Positions 12,364 through 24,460 of a stretch of DNA of 64,000 nt are shown piece by piece. Both the position numbers and the translations under genes were made by a program. The first letter of the stretch is position 1. Each line of letters opens with the position of its first letter. This DNA comes from Kitagawia praeruptora (taxonomy: Eukaryota > Streptophyta > Magnoliopsida > Apiales > Apiaceae). The notes beneath the pieces were generated by a model that saw only the letters and a program-made list of their open reading frames with translations, was not told the DNA's origin and did no database searches. The stretch is from assembly GCA_037693485.1 (NCBI GenBank), contig CM075344.1:96879001-96943000 (forward strand), in the 5' to 3' direction.

Positions 12364-12725
12364 AGCACCGAATAGTGCCGTTTAGCGCCGTTAGTGCCAT
12401 TTTATGCCGTCTAACATCGTTTAAACACTATTTAAACGTTTTTTTAGGCCGATTAGCACCGTTTAGTGTCGTTTAAGCACCGTTTAGTGCCGATAAACAC
12501 AGTTTAGTGCCGATTAGCGCCGTTAGTGCCGTTTTATGCCGTCTAATGTCGTTTAAACACTGTTTAAACGTTGTTTGAGGCCGATTAGCACCGATTAGTG
12601 CCGATTAGTGCCGTTAGTGCCGTTTTATGCCGTCTAACATCGTTTAACACTGTTTAAACGTTGTTTGAGGCTGATTAGCGCCGTTTAGTGCCGTTTAACA
12701 CCGTTTAGTGTTATTCAACATCGTC
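12364..12725. repeat. GCCGTTTAGTGCC-type minisatellite with higher-order structure
   Basis: Dozens of variants of a 10-12 bp motif such as CGTTTAGTGC and CGATTAGCAC. A longer block containing GCCGTTAGTGCC, TTTTATGCCGTCTAA and GTTTAAACGTTG recurs at about 12389, 12519 and 12610. It sits directly before the purine tract and LTR of the Tat-like element. Confidence 0.85.
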
Positions 12726-12876
12726 GTAAATGCGTCGGTCGCTCCACGCTTTACATTAAGATGATATTATTAAAAATACTCGTGAAAGAGCAATAAACCC
12801 TGACCCAAGTCTCGAATAAGGCCGTTAAAAACTTCAAGGAAAACCTGATCAGTTTTCCTAGAAGTTGGGGGGCAAA

Positions 12877-13394
12877 TGATATGGGCTAAAAATATGCCAT
12901 AAAGACACATTTAACGTAGCATTAATTAGACCCAGTATGGTCCAAACGTGGGGCCCACCAGATGAGCCCTAACCCTATTTATGTTATTAATTTCGTAATT
13001 AATATTAAGGATAATAACCAGTTCAGCAATAAGAGTCAAATAAGGATATTACTCCTGCCTAACTTAGCCCCCAAGGCACCTACTTCAACATGGAAACTGA
13101 TTCCTACAAGGAAGGAGTCTAGAACCTTCCTCAAGGCGGTGGCTTGCCCACCAAGTATCTCAATCCTACCATAATTCTAAGGCTCCTGCAGCCTATATAA
13201 GGGCCTGACCCCTCATTCTCAGAACTATGTTTTTGGCTTGATTCTCAATAACGAGATACGTAGGCACTCTGTGAGGACCGATTAGTCTCAAACACGGAAA
13301 CAGCCATTAAAGCTCGAAGCTCACCAACCCCTTTGTATTAAATACACACAAACCCTAGCTGCAATATTCATAACCTAGTTTTTATTCCACAACA
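12877..13394 (+). repeat. LTR of the Tat-like element (tentative, about 518 bp)
   Basis: It begins TGATATGGGC directly after a purine tract and can be ended at CACAACA (13394), giving TG...CA ends. A promoter-like CCTATATAAGGG lies at 13191-13202, followed by CCCCTCATTCTC. No second copy is in the window, so the right end is a guess. Confidence 0.5.
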
Positions 13395-14102
13395 TGTCCT
13401 ATATAGAAACTAAGGACATATCCAAGGTTTCAAGTCAAAAAGATACGTGGAAGTATTTTTACGAATATTTCGAATGTTAAAATGGCCTTCCGGAGCCACC
13501 GAAAAATTCATTTGTCTTTACCGACAACTTAGACAAAAGTTTTGACTTGAAAAATATTCAAACATAATATTCCTTATGAAATAATGACTATGAGTTCCAA
13601 GAATATTTAAGTTTGAATTTAAAAAGATTTTATCCGAATAAATAAGGATTTTCGCGTTTTTTGGAATAAAATTTATTTAGGGTCTTTTGGCATGGCTTTT
13701 GGCAAGGAAAATTAAATATAAATATTAAACAACTATATCAAGAATATTTGAGAGTAAAACATTTAAGAACGACACGCTTTTAAATAATTTGGGCAATTTT
13801 GGTTCGTAAAAGCAGTGTTTAAAAATTCTCGATATACGATCCTTTACCCGATGCCTAAATCTTTTGACATAAATAACCTAGGATATAAAACACCATTTAA
13901 CATGATATTCTCATCCCAAGTCGATGTCGAAAATATGTCAGAAAACGATTTTGGTTTAGGTTTGACCAGTTTGACTTGATACCGGAAAATGTCGTCTCCT
14001 GGGTAGGATTCTAAGTGGAATCCTAAATCTAATTTAATTTTCACTTTTATTTTGACAAATTCCAAAACCTAAGAGCGAAAGCACTGACCCTGTCACATAG
14101 AG
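13395..14102. other. Unassigned 0.7 kb
   Basis: A+T-rich sequence with no long open frame on the plus strand. The 73-codon minus-strand frame at 13844-14065 has no recognisable motif. I see no repeat, TIR or promoter that would place it; it is probably decayed transposon sequence. Confidence 0.4.
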
Positions 14103-14255
14103 CATCCTGTAGCAATTCAGGATAGAATGGACAGAAAGTTAAGAAATAAGACAGTTAGGTTGGTGAAGGTTTTGTGGAGGAATGCTAGGATTGAAGAATC
14201 AACTTGGGAACTTGAGAGCGAGATGCTCGAAAAGTATACTCATCTATTTACTTAG
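14103..14255 (+). pseudogene. C-terminal fragment of a gypsy polyprotein
   Basis: A frame of 50 codons ending in TAG at 14253-14255 reads HPVAIQDRMDRKLRNKTVRL, then VKVLWRN and EESTWE. That is the typical tail of chromovirus-type gypsy polyproteins after the integrase, ending in a chromodomain-like WE block. Everything upstream is missing or unrecognisable. It is abruptly joined to the SIRE-lineage spacer of element L at about 14256, so two unrelated elements were fused by a deletion or other illegitimate joining. Confidence 0.75.
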
Positions 14256-14587
14256 GTACTGGTAATTTATACTTTATTCAGATTTTTGTTAATAAACAAA
14301 CAGAAGACAAGTAGATAGTAAAGAAAATTTGTAATTTCATTAATCAAAAGCATTTACATACATGGAAATGAAATACAAATATTTTCTTTTTATCTAATCT
14401 CTACTGCTAACATTGTTCTTGTCTAATGTTGTGGTTGCTTGATCCTTGTCTCTTCCATGAGTCTTTAACAATCCATTAGAGGACGAGGAGCATGCCAAAA
14501 TCCATTTAGGGGATTCAAACAGTCCCATCTGCTCTTGGATTCCTTGTCTAGGTGACTTGAATGAGAGCAGCTGGCACAACCCAATGT

Positions 14588-14896
14588 TTATTGAGCAGGA
14601 GGCAAAGCATCTCCATCAAAATCAGCCTCAGCTTCTTCACCAAATTCTGTATGTTCAAGGTTTACAAAAGTTAGAGGGAGATTTTGTTTAACTAGTAGAT
14701 GTTCAAGAGGAGGGTTTTGGACGTTATTTGGGTTAATTCCAACCATATCTAATTCGATGAGAAAAGTCATCTCTTCAACGAGATAGACCATTTGCTCCTG
14801 ATCATCAAGAGCATATCTGGGTTGAAAGCCATTGTGGTGAGAAAAGGTTTTGTTTACAGAGAAAAACTTGAAAGGTTTTGGAGTGGAGAATGGCAT
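14588..14896 (-). CDS. Conserved antisense ORF in the spacer of L, unknown function
   Basis: A 102-codon minus-strand frame, homologous along most of its length to the minus-strand frame 33871-34140 of element A. Shared blocks: PF-(K/R)FFS, EQM, MT-LIEL, LEH, NLPLT, EFG-E-E-D-DGDA. Many differences fall in third codon positions (for example in the NLPLT, EFG and DGD codons), as expected for a translated frame. A TATA-like CTATAAAAA lies on the minus strand at 14910-14918. A second antisense block, LLSFKSPRQGIQEQM, is conserved downstream (14529-14570). It lies opposite to gag-pol, in the gap before the 3' ORF. No family recognised; no signal peptide or membrane segment seen. Confidence 0.5.
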   Translation of the reverse strand: MPFSTPKPFKFFSVNKTFSHHNGFQPRYALDDQEQMVYLVEEMTFLIELDMVGINPNNVQNPPLEHLLVKQNLPLTFVNLEHTEFGEEAEADFDGDALPPAQ

Positions 14897-15543
14897 AAGA
14901 CGTTAGTTGTTTTTATAGAAAGACGTGAGAAGCTGAACAGTGTTTTGGAAGATCAGCAACGCAGTCAGTCATTATTACCCCGCATAACTGTATTTCTTGT
15001 ATTTTCACGAAATGTTAAACGTATCTAACCAAATGATTTTGTTCAAGATTAATGTTTATTTCTTTTTCAGGAAAAGGAAAATGCCACGTATGCAACTCCA
15101 AATTGAGTCTCTGGAATCAGGATAAAATTGATCAGGAAATAAAATGTGATCACATCAGGATTTGTGATCATTGTTATTTAGAAACCATAAAAGGATTTGT
15201 GGTTATCATGATGAGAAGACTAGAACAGGTTAAGGAAGATGATCAGTATTGTATCTCAGCATTTAATATCCTGATTATACCCTGATTTGTTTAATTAAAA
15301 TCAATTTTGGATTTTATTTTCCAAAAATCATGGGTAATTGTATTTTTCAGGGACTGCCACCTGTCAACCTACGTGCGAACGTGGTTAGTGGGTCTGAAGA
15401 ATTTTTGAAATAAATTTGTTTTGAAACTCTAATTGTTTATTGCTTTCTTTGGTTTCATATTTTCTAAAAGCAAAAACACTCTTGAGTTTTCAAAATCACT
15501 AATCAATTTCAAGATTTCTTAAGTTGTTTTAAGATCAAAATCA
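14897..15543 (+). promoter_or_regulatory. L spacer with two conserved 3' splice-site-like sequences
   Basis: There is no plus-strand gene here. TTTCTTTTTCAG ends at 15070 and TATTTTTCAG ends at 15350. Both are kept at homologous places in A (34348 and 34596), followed by similar exon-like sequence (AATGCCACG; GGACTG-CACCTGTCAA). CTAAC, a branch-point-like pentamer, lies at 15025-15029. They could serve as acceptors for a spliced subgenomic RNA carrying the 3' ORF, but no transcript is available. Confidence 0.4.
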
Positions 15544-18500
15544 ATGGCTTCTCAAAGAAGACTACCCAAATCAGTAGCTTTCAAGTTTGGTGACTTCTAT
15601 TTTATGACAAACAATCATGTTGCAGCTATCACCAACAAGAAAGGGGTGTCAACTGATTTTCACCCAGTTATGGACTTTATGGCGAAAGGATCATTGAGTT
15701 ATGCCTTGACAACATCTCCACAAATTAATCAAGCTGCTGTTTCATAAGCTTGGGAGAATGCTGAGGTAATTGATTCTGTTCAGAGTCAATCAGGTAAGAT
15801 TGTTCTTCACTTAGGACAAGACTCATTTGATATTACTGAATCAGTTGTTAATTCAGTATTGCACTTACCTGTTAGTGTTAATTTTGAGAATGAACCATCT
15901 GATGATTATGTTAGAACTATGTTATCTGAATTAGGTTATAGTGGAGCTTTAGATAACACGAGCCAGTTAAGGAGACCTTTTCTCAGAAAAGAATGGTCTT
16001 TCTTCTTTGACCAACTTGCTAAATGTTTTACTGGTAAATGTAGTTCTTTTGAACAAATTACTGATGTTACTTCACACAATGGATATAGTTTGCTTTATAA
16101 CAGAGTAATTAACATTGGTCACATTATTTTAAATTAGATGAGTATCAAACTTTGGTCAAGAGATCAAGGTAGGAAAATGGTTTATTATCATAGATTTATG
16201 AAATTGTTTATTAACCATTTTATTCCTAATGTTGAAGCTAGATTTGGTAGAGAACACCATGTTTCTTCTTATATAAAGCAAAAGAGAATTTTCTCTAACA
16301 TTACAAACAAGGACAGTGAAAAGAATCTAAATGAGATACCTGCAATGCACTATCCACATCATGTTCAGGTACTCCTTACAACTCATCTTCCTACTCTCTA
16401 CAATTCTTCTTTCTTTTATGGTGAAATGACTTAGGAATCTCATTTGGTGGAGAACCCCCCTGTGTCTACCCAAGTAACCCAACACAATACAGTCTATGAA
16501 ACAATTCTAGAACCAAGTTTTGATCCACAACCTATTGTTTCAAAGAAACTAACCTCTGGTGTTTCTCAAAAGGCACCAGTTGTAAAGAAGAGAAGATTTG
16601 TTGTTTCTAGTAGTAATTCTAGTGAAGATGATGATGATATATCACTTGTTGAGAGAGTAGAATTAAAGGTTGCAATTCAACTTTCTAAGCTAGGACAAAG
16701 AGATGAAGGACCTAGTCACAGCCTGGCTGCAGTCTCACAAAAGGTTGTACTTCTTAAAAAGGGAAAACAGTTACTAGATATTGTCCCTCAAAAGACTGTG
16801 TCTATTGAAAAACAATCTCAACCCAAGATTACTACTGCATGAGTCTGCACCTCTTGAGTCTTCTCAAGATAAATTTGTTACTCACTATACCAGGACAACA
16901 AGGAGAAACATTCATTTGTCACCTACACACAGAGTGTCTAGTCTAACTAACATTCTGCAGGTCTCTAAAAGTGAAGCTGTATCTAAGTCAGCAATTGACA
17001 AGAGAGATCTTGATATTGATTCTTCATGGGAAACCACATTGACTTACAAACTGGTTATGAAGGTTATTTCTATCAAAGTTAAACTTTCCAGATTTTCTGG
17101 TTGAAAGAGTTCCTAAACTCTCGTTTCCTGAAAAATATGGACTTTTACATCAAAGACTTGATTTAATGAAGATGCCTTTCTATGTATCTGTCAGAAAGGA
17201 ATTGCACAAGTTATTTGGACTTACTAAGCATGGTGCACTTCAATCACTTCATGCATATTTGTTTCACAAAGATTACATTATTGAAGATGGTCTAGCTCAA
17301 GGTGAACAAAAGGAGGTAGTAGATAGTGGAATGCAGTCAACAGGAGATACTATTGCACAAGTGGTGAATAGTAGAGTAGATCAGATCACAGTCACTGCAA
17401 CACAAGAACCATCTAGTCAGAGGTTGGATGACTCAGGAACTGTGATGGCTGATACTGAAAGGTCTTCTTTGATGACTGAAATTGCAAGTGAGATACCCTA
17501 TTATATAAGAGGAATGACTTTGATTGATTTTCCTGAAGATCAAACAAATACTGTTCAACCAGAATCTATCCATCTTGAGGGTGTGTCTCAGCAAACAACA
17601 CTTAAATATGGTGACACACAAACTGTGGTGCCTAATAAAGTATTACTGAAGGCATTAGAGTTTAGTGTAGATCCTGAAAGTTTTATACTGGAGCCTGTAG
17701 TTTCTGAAAAGACAGTAGATGTATGTGAGGGTTCAGAGACTATAGCTGCTCACTCCATGGAGAAAACCTCAAACCCCTTGCCATATGAGGAACCCTCTTT
17801 CTATATGAGTTCAGGTAAAAAAACTTCTCGTAACCCCTATTTTTCTGTAGGTCATGAAAGCACTTTTCCAAATTTGAGTGATACACTTGAAAAGATGGAC
17901 ATAGATCCACAAACAGAGAGGCTGGCTCCTAACCAGGCAAAAGGAGAGGTAGAAAGAGTGTTGACTTTAGATAGTCAAAGTGAGAATGAGGGTATGGATG
18001 ATCAACTCCATAGTGAGGGAGAGAAAATTAGGAAACCACCATCGTTTGATTTCTGGGATTAGGTTTTTCCTGATTCTTGGTCTGAAAATCTTGGTATGGA
18101 AGATGGTACTTATTCTTTTATTAAGATATATGAGAAATAGGACTTAGCAAAGCACAATGCAAAGCCAGAAGTTAAAGCTCAGCAACAAAAAGAGAGGCTT
18201 GCAAATATTATCAACAGACAAGGTGACAGGCCGTCTAAGACAATCTTTTTCTCAACATGTACCAGATGAAATTCCTAATGATCCTAGTATTACTTTGTAT
18301 GTACTACCAATATCAGCAAGAATTGAAGCACATGCAGTACCTGATCACTCTCAGGAGGAGTCAGGATTTTAAGTGTTAGTACACAGAATACTGGTGAAGG
18401 ACCGAATGATCATATTTATGGTCCAAATCAGAAAGATGAAGCTGTATGTCATTCAACTCAAGTACTGTTACTTGAATATTATCCTACTTCAGTAGAACAT

Positions 18501-18608
18501 GCTACACAGGCAACTTCTTCTACAAAGATTAATGATAAGGTTTTTTCTGAGTCTGAAGATACAACGAGCACTTCCAAAATTGAAGTCAAGGAGGTTTCAT
18601 AATCTAAA

Positions 18609-19240
18609 CACTACTAGAAAAAAGCTCATAGACATCGGTTTCTGGCCGATGTCTGTTAAAAAATCATACCGATGTCTTTGTCGGTGATGTCTATTGTATT
18701 ATGTCATAGACATCGGTTTTTAACTGATGTCCAGGAAGCTATTACACATCGATTTTAAACCAAACATTTCTACCGTACTATTACAGGTGCTAGATGCAAA
18801 TAAAAATGTTGTGGACAACTCACAAATCGACATATACATCATTATTTAGATGTAAAATGATGTCTAAGTCTGTTTTAGACATCGGTTTCTTCTATCGCAA
18901 CTAATGTATAAAGTGGTATTAGACATCGGTTTTGGACGATGTTAAATATATCCTCAGACATTAGTTTTCTTTGTGGTAACCGATGTGGAATAATATATTA
19001 GACATCGGTTTTTATACTTATTCGCTATTTAAGTTAGTATTAGACATTAGTTTTATTTGTGATAACCGTTGTGTATATTTGTTATAAACATCATTTTTTA
19101 CCGATGTCTATTGTATTTTATCCTGTATTGTTTTCGATAAATATATGTTGTCTAATTATTATTAGACATCGATTTCTGGCAACATTTGTGACATGTGTGT
19201 TTCTGTTAGACATCGCTTTTATATATGTTCTACATTTGAA
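18609..19240. repeat. Left TIR and subterminal repeats of the CACTA element
   Basis: About a dozen copies or near-copies of TAGACATCGGTTTT and its complement (CCGATGTC). Several are arranged as inverted pairs, for example TAGACATCGG and CCGATGTCTG at about 18629-18657. In CACTA elements such repeats bind the TNP1-class protein. Confidence 0.88.
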
Positions 19241-19558
19241 ACTGATGTTTTTTTGCTATTGTAACAAACAGAAGAAATTTAAAAACTGATCAATAGAGAT
19301 GCCCAGAAAAACATAAATAGCCATTCATACATATACCAAACATTCATACAATGGCTCAAACAACCATACTACAAACTGTTGCAAAACATTCATACCAAAA
19401 GCTAGCTAGCGAAACCAAACAATATTGTCTACAATACCTTAATCCGAAACAGCCAAAGCTGATTACTACATCAATATTATCCACAAAAACAACCAATATA
19501 TTCCTAGAAATTTTTAAACCAACATCATCCGACAATAAAATTCTAGTTAAAAGCAACG

Positions 19559-21291
19559 TCAAAAACGCTCTTGGATGAACCCGAGAGCCTCAATACGCAC
19601 CTCATCCAGCTCAGCCTCAGTGTAAGACCTTCGAGTCTTGTTCAGCCACTAAAAAATGCAACAAATAGCAAAACTAATCATTTAACGCAAACACAATATT
19701 CTGACATTTCAATGGCAAAAAGAGACAGTACATCGAAGTTTACCTTCGTGGCAAAAGACAAATCCTTGTCCTCAATAATATATTTCATGTAACGCATAAC
19801 AACGTAGCCACATTCAATACCACCTGGTTGTTTAGGACTTCCCTATTTGAGTAAAAAAATACACATGAGGCAGGACATGGCAAATAAACCACTATTATAT
19901 ATATTATGCAGTATTGCAATGAGATGCAAAAATACTTACACTGAGAAATTTTACTTTCGGCATCTTGTTGCCCCTACCAGTTTCACAATTGAAACTTCTC
20001 ACTGCACTGCACAAAAAAAAAGTACTCCATGTCAAAACTCAAGAATACTTCACCATTTATCAAAATGATCTAATAGTAAATTAAATGTTACCTTTGTAAA
20101 GCTTTTTCTAGTGCTGGAAATTGTGTCGGATGCGGCAATGGATTAAGTATGTAAATTTCATCATGCCAAAGTATAGCTAAAATCCAATGCACACTGTTTT
20201 CAATTAAGAAAATATACCAAAGTTAAATTAATTAAGCAAATTAGATGCAAGTACTGCTGGTATTTAAAAATATTAAAGTTACAAATTACGAGAATTTAAG
20301 TGTTCCAATTTGCTAGAATAAAGATTGCACTTACTTGTGATTATGTGGCAAAAAGAAAATGCGATCAGCATTACCCTCCTTGAGTCGTTTTACAATGTTA
20401 CTTTCAAACTCATCATTGAGTTTATATGTCAATCCCGGATCAACAAAAGCAAAAGTGTCTGATTCATAAGTACCACTTAAATTTAAATGCAAGTTCCTAC
20501 AAAAAACAATATTAACATTATTAATGCATATGGAACCTTCAATAATCAGAGAACAAAAAAATGTAACTTACAGCATATAAGCTGAGATAGCAGCCTGGCC
20601 AATCATCTTGAACTCCAATAATGCTATAATATTCTCATGTAACAGATAAATGATTTTATTATCGCATCCAAACACCTCTTTATCACATGATAATTGTAAT
20701 GAGATCCCATAGGGTTTCATCCAGCAGGTTGCATGTTTAAACAATAAATTAAATCCCTTCGGTACTTTTGGAGTTGGCTTTGCTTCCGTAAAGAGGGCCT
20801 TCAACTTCTGCAGCTCACCCTTGTTGTTAATGGGTACTGATTCCTTTTTCTTAATCTACAGATAATAAAACCATATATATATATATATATTTATGCGCAT
20901 TTTTAGTTCAATAGATCATGCATGCATGGAAAATGAAATGTAATTATTTTTTATGGTAAATCATACCACAACACCAGGGTAGCTGATCAATTTCTCGGGC
21001 CATGCTACATGAGACCCAACAGCTTGTAGGACAGTCTCGATTTCACCAACTACTGGCATCGGAACTAATGCCTCTTCTTTGATAAAACCGTCAACCGACA
21101 CGCGTAAGCATCCAGGCGGCATAGCCTTTCCATGTATTAAATCACAGAAATTGCCTTCATGGGGAAAAGCAACACCGAAAGCAACCTTGTTGTGTATGTG
21201 GTCCACCGCAAGCTCACATTTTTTACCAACCTAGAATTAAGATAGATAAAAGTCAAAATCCAGTTATATTAGAAATATGTTTTCAATTAGA

Positions 21292-21343
<52 letters not shown>

Positions 21344-23039
21344 TTACCAGATTTTTAGGAGGCGGAGGATTCTCCATAGCAACACTATCTTCATCATCCC
21401 CATCCAACACCAATCCTTTTGCAGCAGTTGGTTTTGTCTTCTGTTCTAGTATAGCCGCTTGTTCAACACTTGCTTTGTTAGAAAATATTGGCGAACCATG
21501 AGTGGCTTGGCCATTATCCATTAATGCCTTCAATGTTGCAAGCTCCGACTCTAGAGTCTGCATCTTCTCCGCCATTTTTCGATCACGGGCCATTAACTCT
21601 ACCTTTGTGATTCGTATCTTTTTCTCATTTGATAAATTGAAGAATTGTTTTGGAGTTACGAACCCTCCAACTCCCCGGACCCTTCCTGAATGCTCAGGAG
21701 TTTGCAATACCGTACTCAGTACATCTTCACTTCCAGATGGGTGAAATTCACCCTTTTCATGTGCCTCCAATAGGGTATCCTACATAATGACATGAATATA
21801 GTCAACAAAAGAACCATGTTCTTGAAAATAGAATAATTAAAATTAACTACCAAATGACAGAAGACTTACAATTGTTTGGAACACTTCATCCAATTCAGGG
21901 TCCTCTGGCTCTAACTCGTTCTTTCGCTTTCGAGCCTTCTTCCAGAAAATTGCCTTATCAGGATTTTCTCCTGGTTGCAACTTCCCCTTTTTAATCTGTA
22001 AAAATAAAGCAACATATTAAGAAAATGACAACAAAAATTTTAAGATTACAAAATTGAATATGTTCTTATTACTTCTTCCTCCTTTAAACCAATGTAGCCC
22101 TTTCTTGACATGCGATGCAGATATTTCCATTTACCAACTCTGTAGCTTTGTTTTTCATGAATTTCCTACATCCAAATTCATTACTATTCAGTAATCATCA
22201 CAATCGGTCTTAAATTCTAAAATATAAATAATCAAAGTACAGAATTCATAATAAAAGAAAATATAAATTATAAAATCACATTTATATACCTTCCAATTAG
22301 GATCAATCCTCTGTGCAACAAATTTTTTCCAGGCTGACTTACCAACAAACTCATATTCCTTTGGCGGCCTATTCAATTTCTTTTTTTGTCCAACAAATGG
22401 TAGAACATACTTTCTTGTTAATCTAGTCTTAAATTGTCTCCATTTAACGCCGGCAGACTTTAGGATAGAGTCCCGAGATCGTGCTTTAACTTTGAATGTA
22501 TCCTGAAGAACACACAAGCACATACAAAAATTCATGATTAACAGTCACAAAAAAAAACATAATTAAACACTATCTCAACACAAATTTACAAAAATTATAG
22601 ACTAGCCAAAGTTTACCTAAATATCTTGCCAAAGTTTTGATTTTAACTCAGGATCCACATGTGGCCAGCTTGGAATGTCGATGGGGATCATTGACCTAGC
22701 CGCGTATCCAACATATGACTGCAATTTCAGCCTAGCACTCCCAGTAGGAGCTCCCAACTCATTGCATGAAACTTTAAACTTCTTACCACGTGTTTTCCTC
22801 ACAATCACTTTGTACATGGCATATACACCTCGCTTACCTCCAGATTTCGTTTGTAAACTGTCAGTAGTAGATGTCGGTTGCCCAACTGAGTCTGACTTTG
22901 GAGCTTCTGATGCATGTACTGAGTCTGAGCCTTGAGCTTCTAATACATGTGCTTTGTCCTCTATCTGCAGTGGTTTGGTTGCACCAGAGCTGACAGTACC
23001 TTTTTTTGGTGATGATTTTTTTTGCTTCTTTGCTGCCAT
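19559..23039 (-). pseudogene. TNP1-like gene with Ulp1-type (C48) protease domain
   Basis: I read about twelve exons with GT-AG borders: 23039-22617, 22502-22290, 22165-22073, 21995-21870, 21779-21348, 21230-20967, 20855-20572, 20496-20335, 20193-20092, about 20007-19938, about 19843-19743, 19648-19559 (TGA). The first exons carry the plant Ptta/En/Spm transposase region (LQSYVGYAARSMIPIDIP; then the KWRQFKTRLTRKYV block). Exon 5 has a coiled coil. Exon 6 has a small domain usual in such genes (DUF8039-like, from memory). Exons 8-11 form an Ulp1-like cysteine protease: His in VHWILAIL, IYILNPLP with Asn where Asp is usual, and Gln/Cys in KQPGGIECGY. Exon 1 seems to end in TAG (22617-22619) where CAG is expected, so this copy may be dead. 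Confidence 0.72.
21295..21340. repeat. (TA)23 microsatellite in an intron of the TNP1-like gene
   Basis: An uninterrupted TA run just 3' of the exon-5 donor of the minus-strand gene. It makes artificial open frames on both strands (Tyr-Ile repeats), which I do not treat as coding. A shorter TA run lies at about 20873-20890. Confidence 0.95.
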
Positions 23040-23288
23040 TTCTCTCGTATTTCCTCAATCTGCAAAGTTCAACAAAAAAAATTGCAAAACATAAAGTATA
23101 AAGATAATTTAGTAGTTAGTCACAATAAAATTTGCAAATTGAATTAAAAATGGCATTAATATTCTCATACAGAAACATGGCTCACGGAAAGATAATATTA
23201 ATGTCATAGAGAAACTATTATAATTAGAGAATAATAGTACTATACAACATATTTATCAATTTTTCACCCATATCCCCTTAATATTTTG

Positions 23289-24460
23289 TCATATGTTGCT
23301 AACAGTGGCTTCATCATCATTAGTGGAATCACATATAGGGATGTCAGAGCAGAATGGGGGATGTGAGATGGTGTCTCCTAGATCATCATCGTAATACACC
23401 TCACTATTCTCTCTTATCGTCGATGTTAACACAACAGACCAGTTTGCATCAACTGGATCTTCAACATAAAAAACTTGTTTGACTTGGTCAACAGACACGT
23501 ATTTGTCCTTCTTATGGCCTTGTCGACTAAAGTCAACAAGTGTGAAACCAAGTTCATCAATCTTGACCTTATCATTTGCTGCCCATTTACACAAAAACAA
23601 AGGTGCCTTGAAAGCATGGTAATCTAGCTCCCATATTTCTTCGATTATCCCATAAAATGTCATGTCACTCTCCACGGGATTTAAATCCTTGGCGCTAGAG
23701 ACTTGGACTGTCCTAGCAACTAATGACACCCCACTATTCTGAACAACCCTTGCATTATCTCGCTCATTGGTGTAGTATCGAACCCCATCAACTAGATAAC
23801 TTTCAAATGTCAAAACTGAAAATGATGGTTTGCCTACCAACCATCGTATCGTTTCGGAAACAGCTCCACGATTCTCCATCAATTCAATACTTACATGCAC
23901 GCATAGTTGTAACAAAATTAAAGTAAACTCTAATTAAAGACTTCAAAAATATACAAAACAACAATAAAATAGGAGAAGAATGTAAACTAACTTTTTTTTT
24001 CAAACCAATCAGCAAAGAGTCGATTGTGCTCTCCCAACAGCCATTGAGCACTCTTTTTTTTCCCTCGATAAACTCCTTCCAGATACTCCTTGTGCATCCT
24101 GAAAGCAAGTACATTACATAAGAATAATTACATATGGAATGACTAGAGCAGGAATCAAGACACTTTTACATTTTACTTACGTAACATATGGTTCCACTTC
24201 AGGGTTGTTAAGAAGAACATGAAGCTGAGCCTCATCTCGTTCGTTTTCTTCCACTCAACATACCCCAAACTAAAACCTGATTCATATAGATGCCCTCTAA
24301 TTATTTTCACCGGAAACTTTTTAAAATTAACGCAGCGTGCACATGGGCTAGGAATCTTCTTAGGATTTCTAGCATTTTCTTCAACAAATATCAAGAAGTT
24401 TTCGACACCTATTTCGTACTGTAAAGAATCTCTATCTTCTCTAATCCATGACTTATCCAT
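23289..24460 (-). pseudogene. TNP2-type transposase gene, catalytic core deleted
   Basis: The gene starts at ATG 24460 with the Transpos_assoc domain (MDKSWIREDRDS, then PSPCARCVNF with its paired cysteines). Around 24231-24256 the frame changes, and the sequence continues in another frame with the end of the DUF4218 region (AQLHVLLNNPEVEPYVT). A clean intron follows (24180-24099, GTAAGT...TTTCAG), then an exon from 24098 (MHKEYLEGVY, HNRLFADWFEKK), and a last exon ending at 23289 with the DUF4216 region (YLVDGVRYYTNERDNARVVQ; QVFYVEDP). The DDE transposase domain that belongs between the first and second parts is absent, so an internal deletion fused the two ends out of frame. Confidence 0.85.

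Larger units (their letters stand above)
11253..12876 (+). mobile_element. 3' end and 3' UTR of a Tat-like gypsy element (tentative)
   Basis: This is the sequence E jumped into. Around 11262-11310 a frame reads FNKRVKAQKV, reminiscent of the last part of gypsy integrases that ends in a basic stretch. What follows has no open frame but three different tandem repeats (11680-11918, about 12005-12172, 12364-12725) and then a purine tract, AAGTTGGGGGGCAAA (12862-12876), right before a TG-starting LTR. Tandem repeats in the 3' UTR just before the LTR are known from Tat/Ogre elements. The lineage call rests on that layout only. Confidence 0.5.

Noticed and set aside
21264..21340. Tyr-Ile repeat peptides around 21295-21340
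   Set aside because: Produced by the (TA)n run in an intron.
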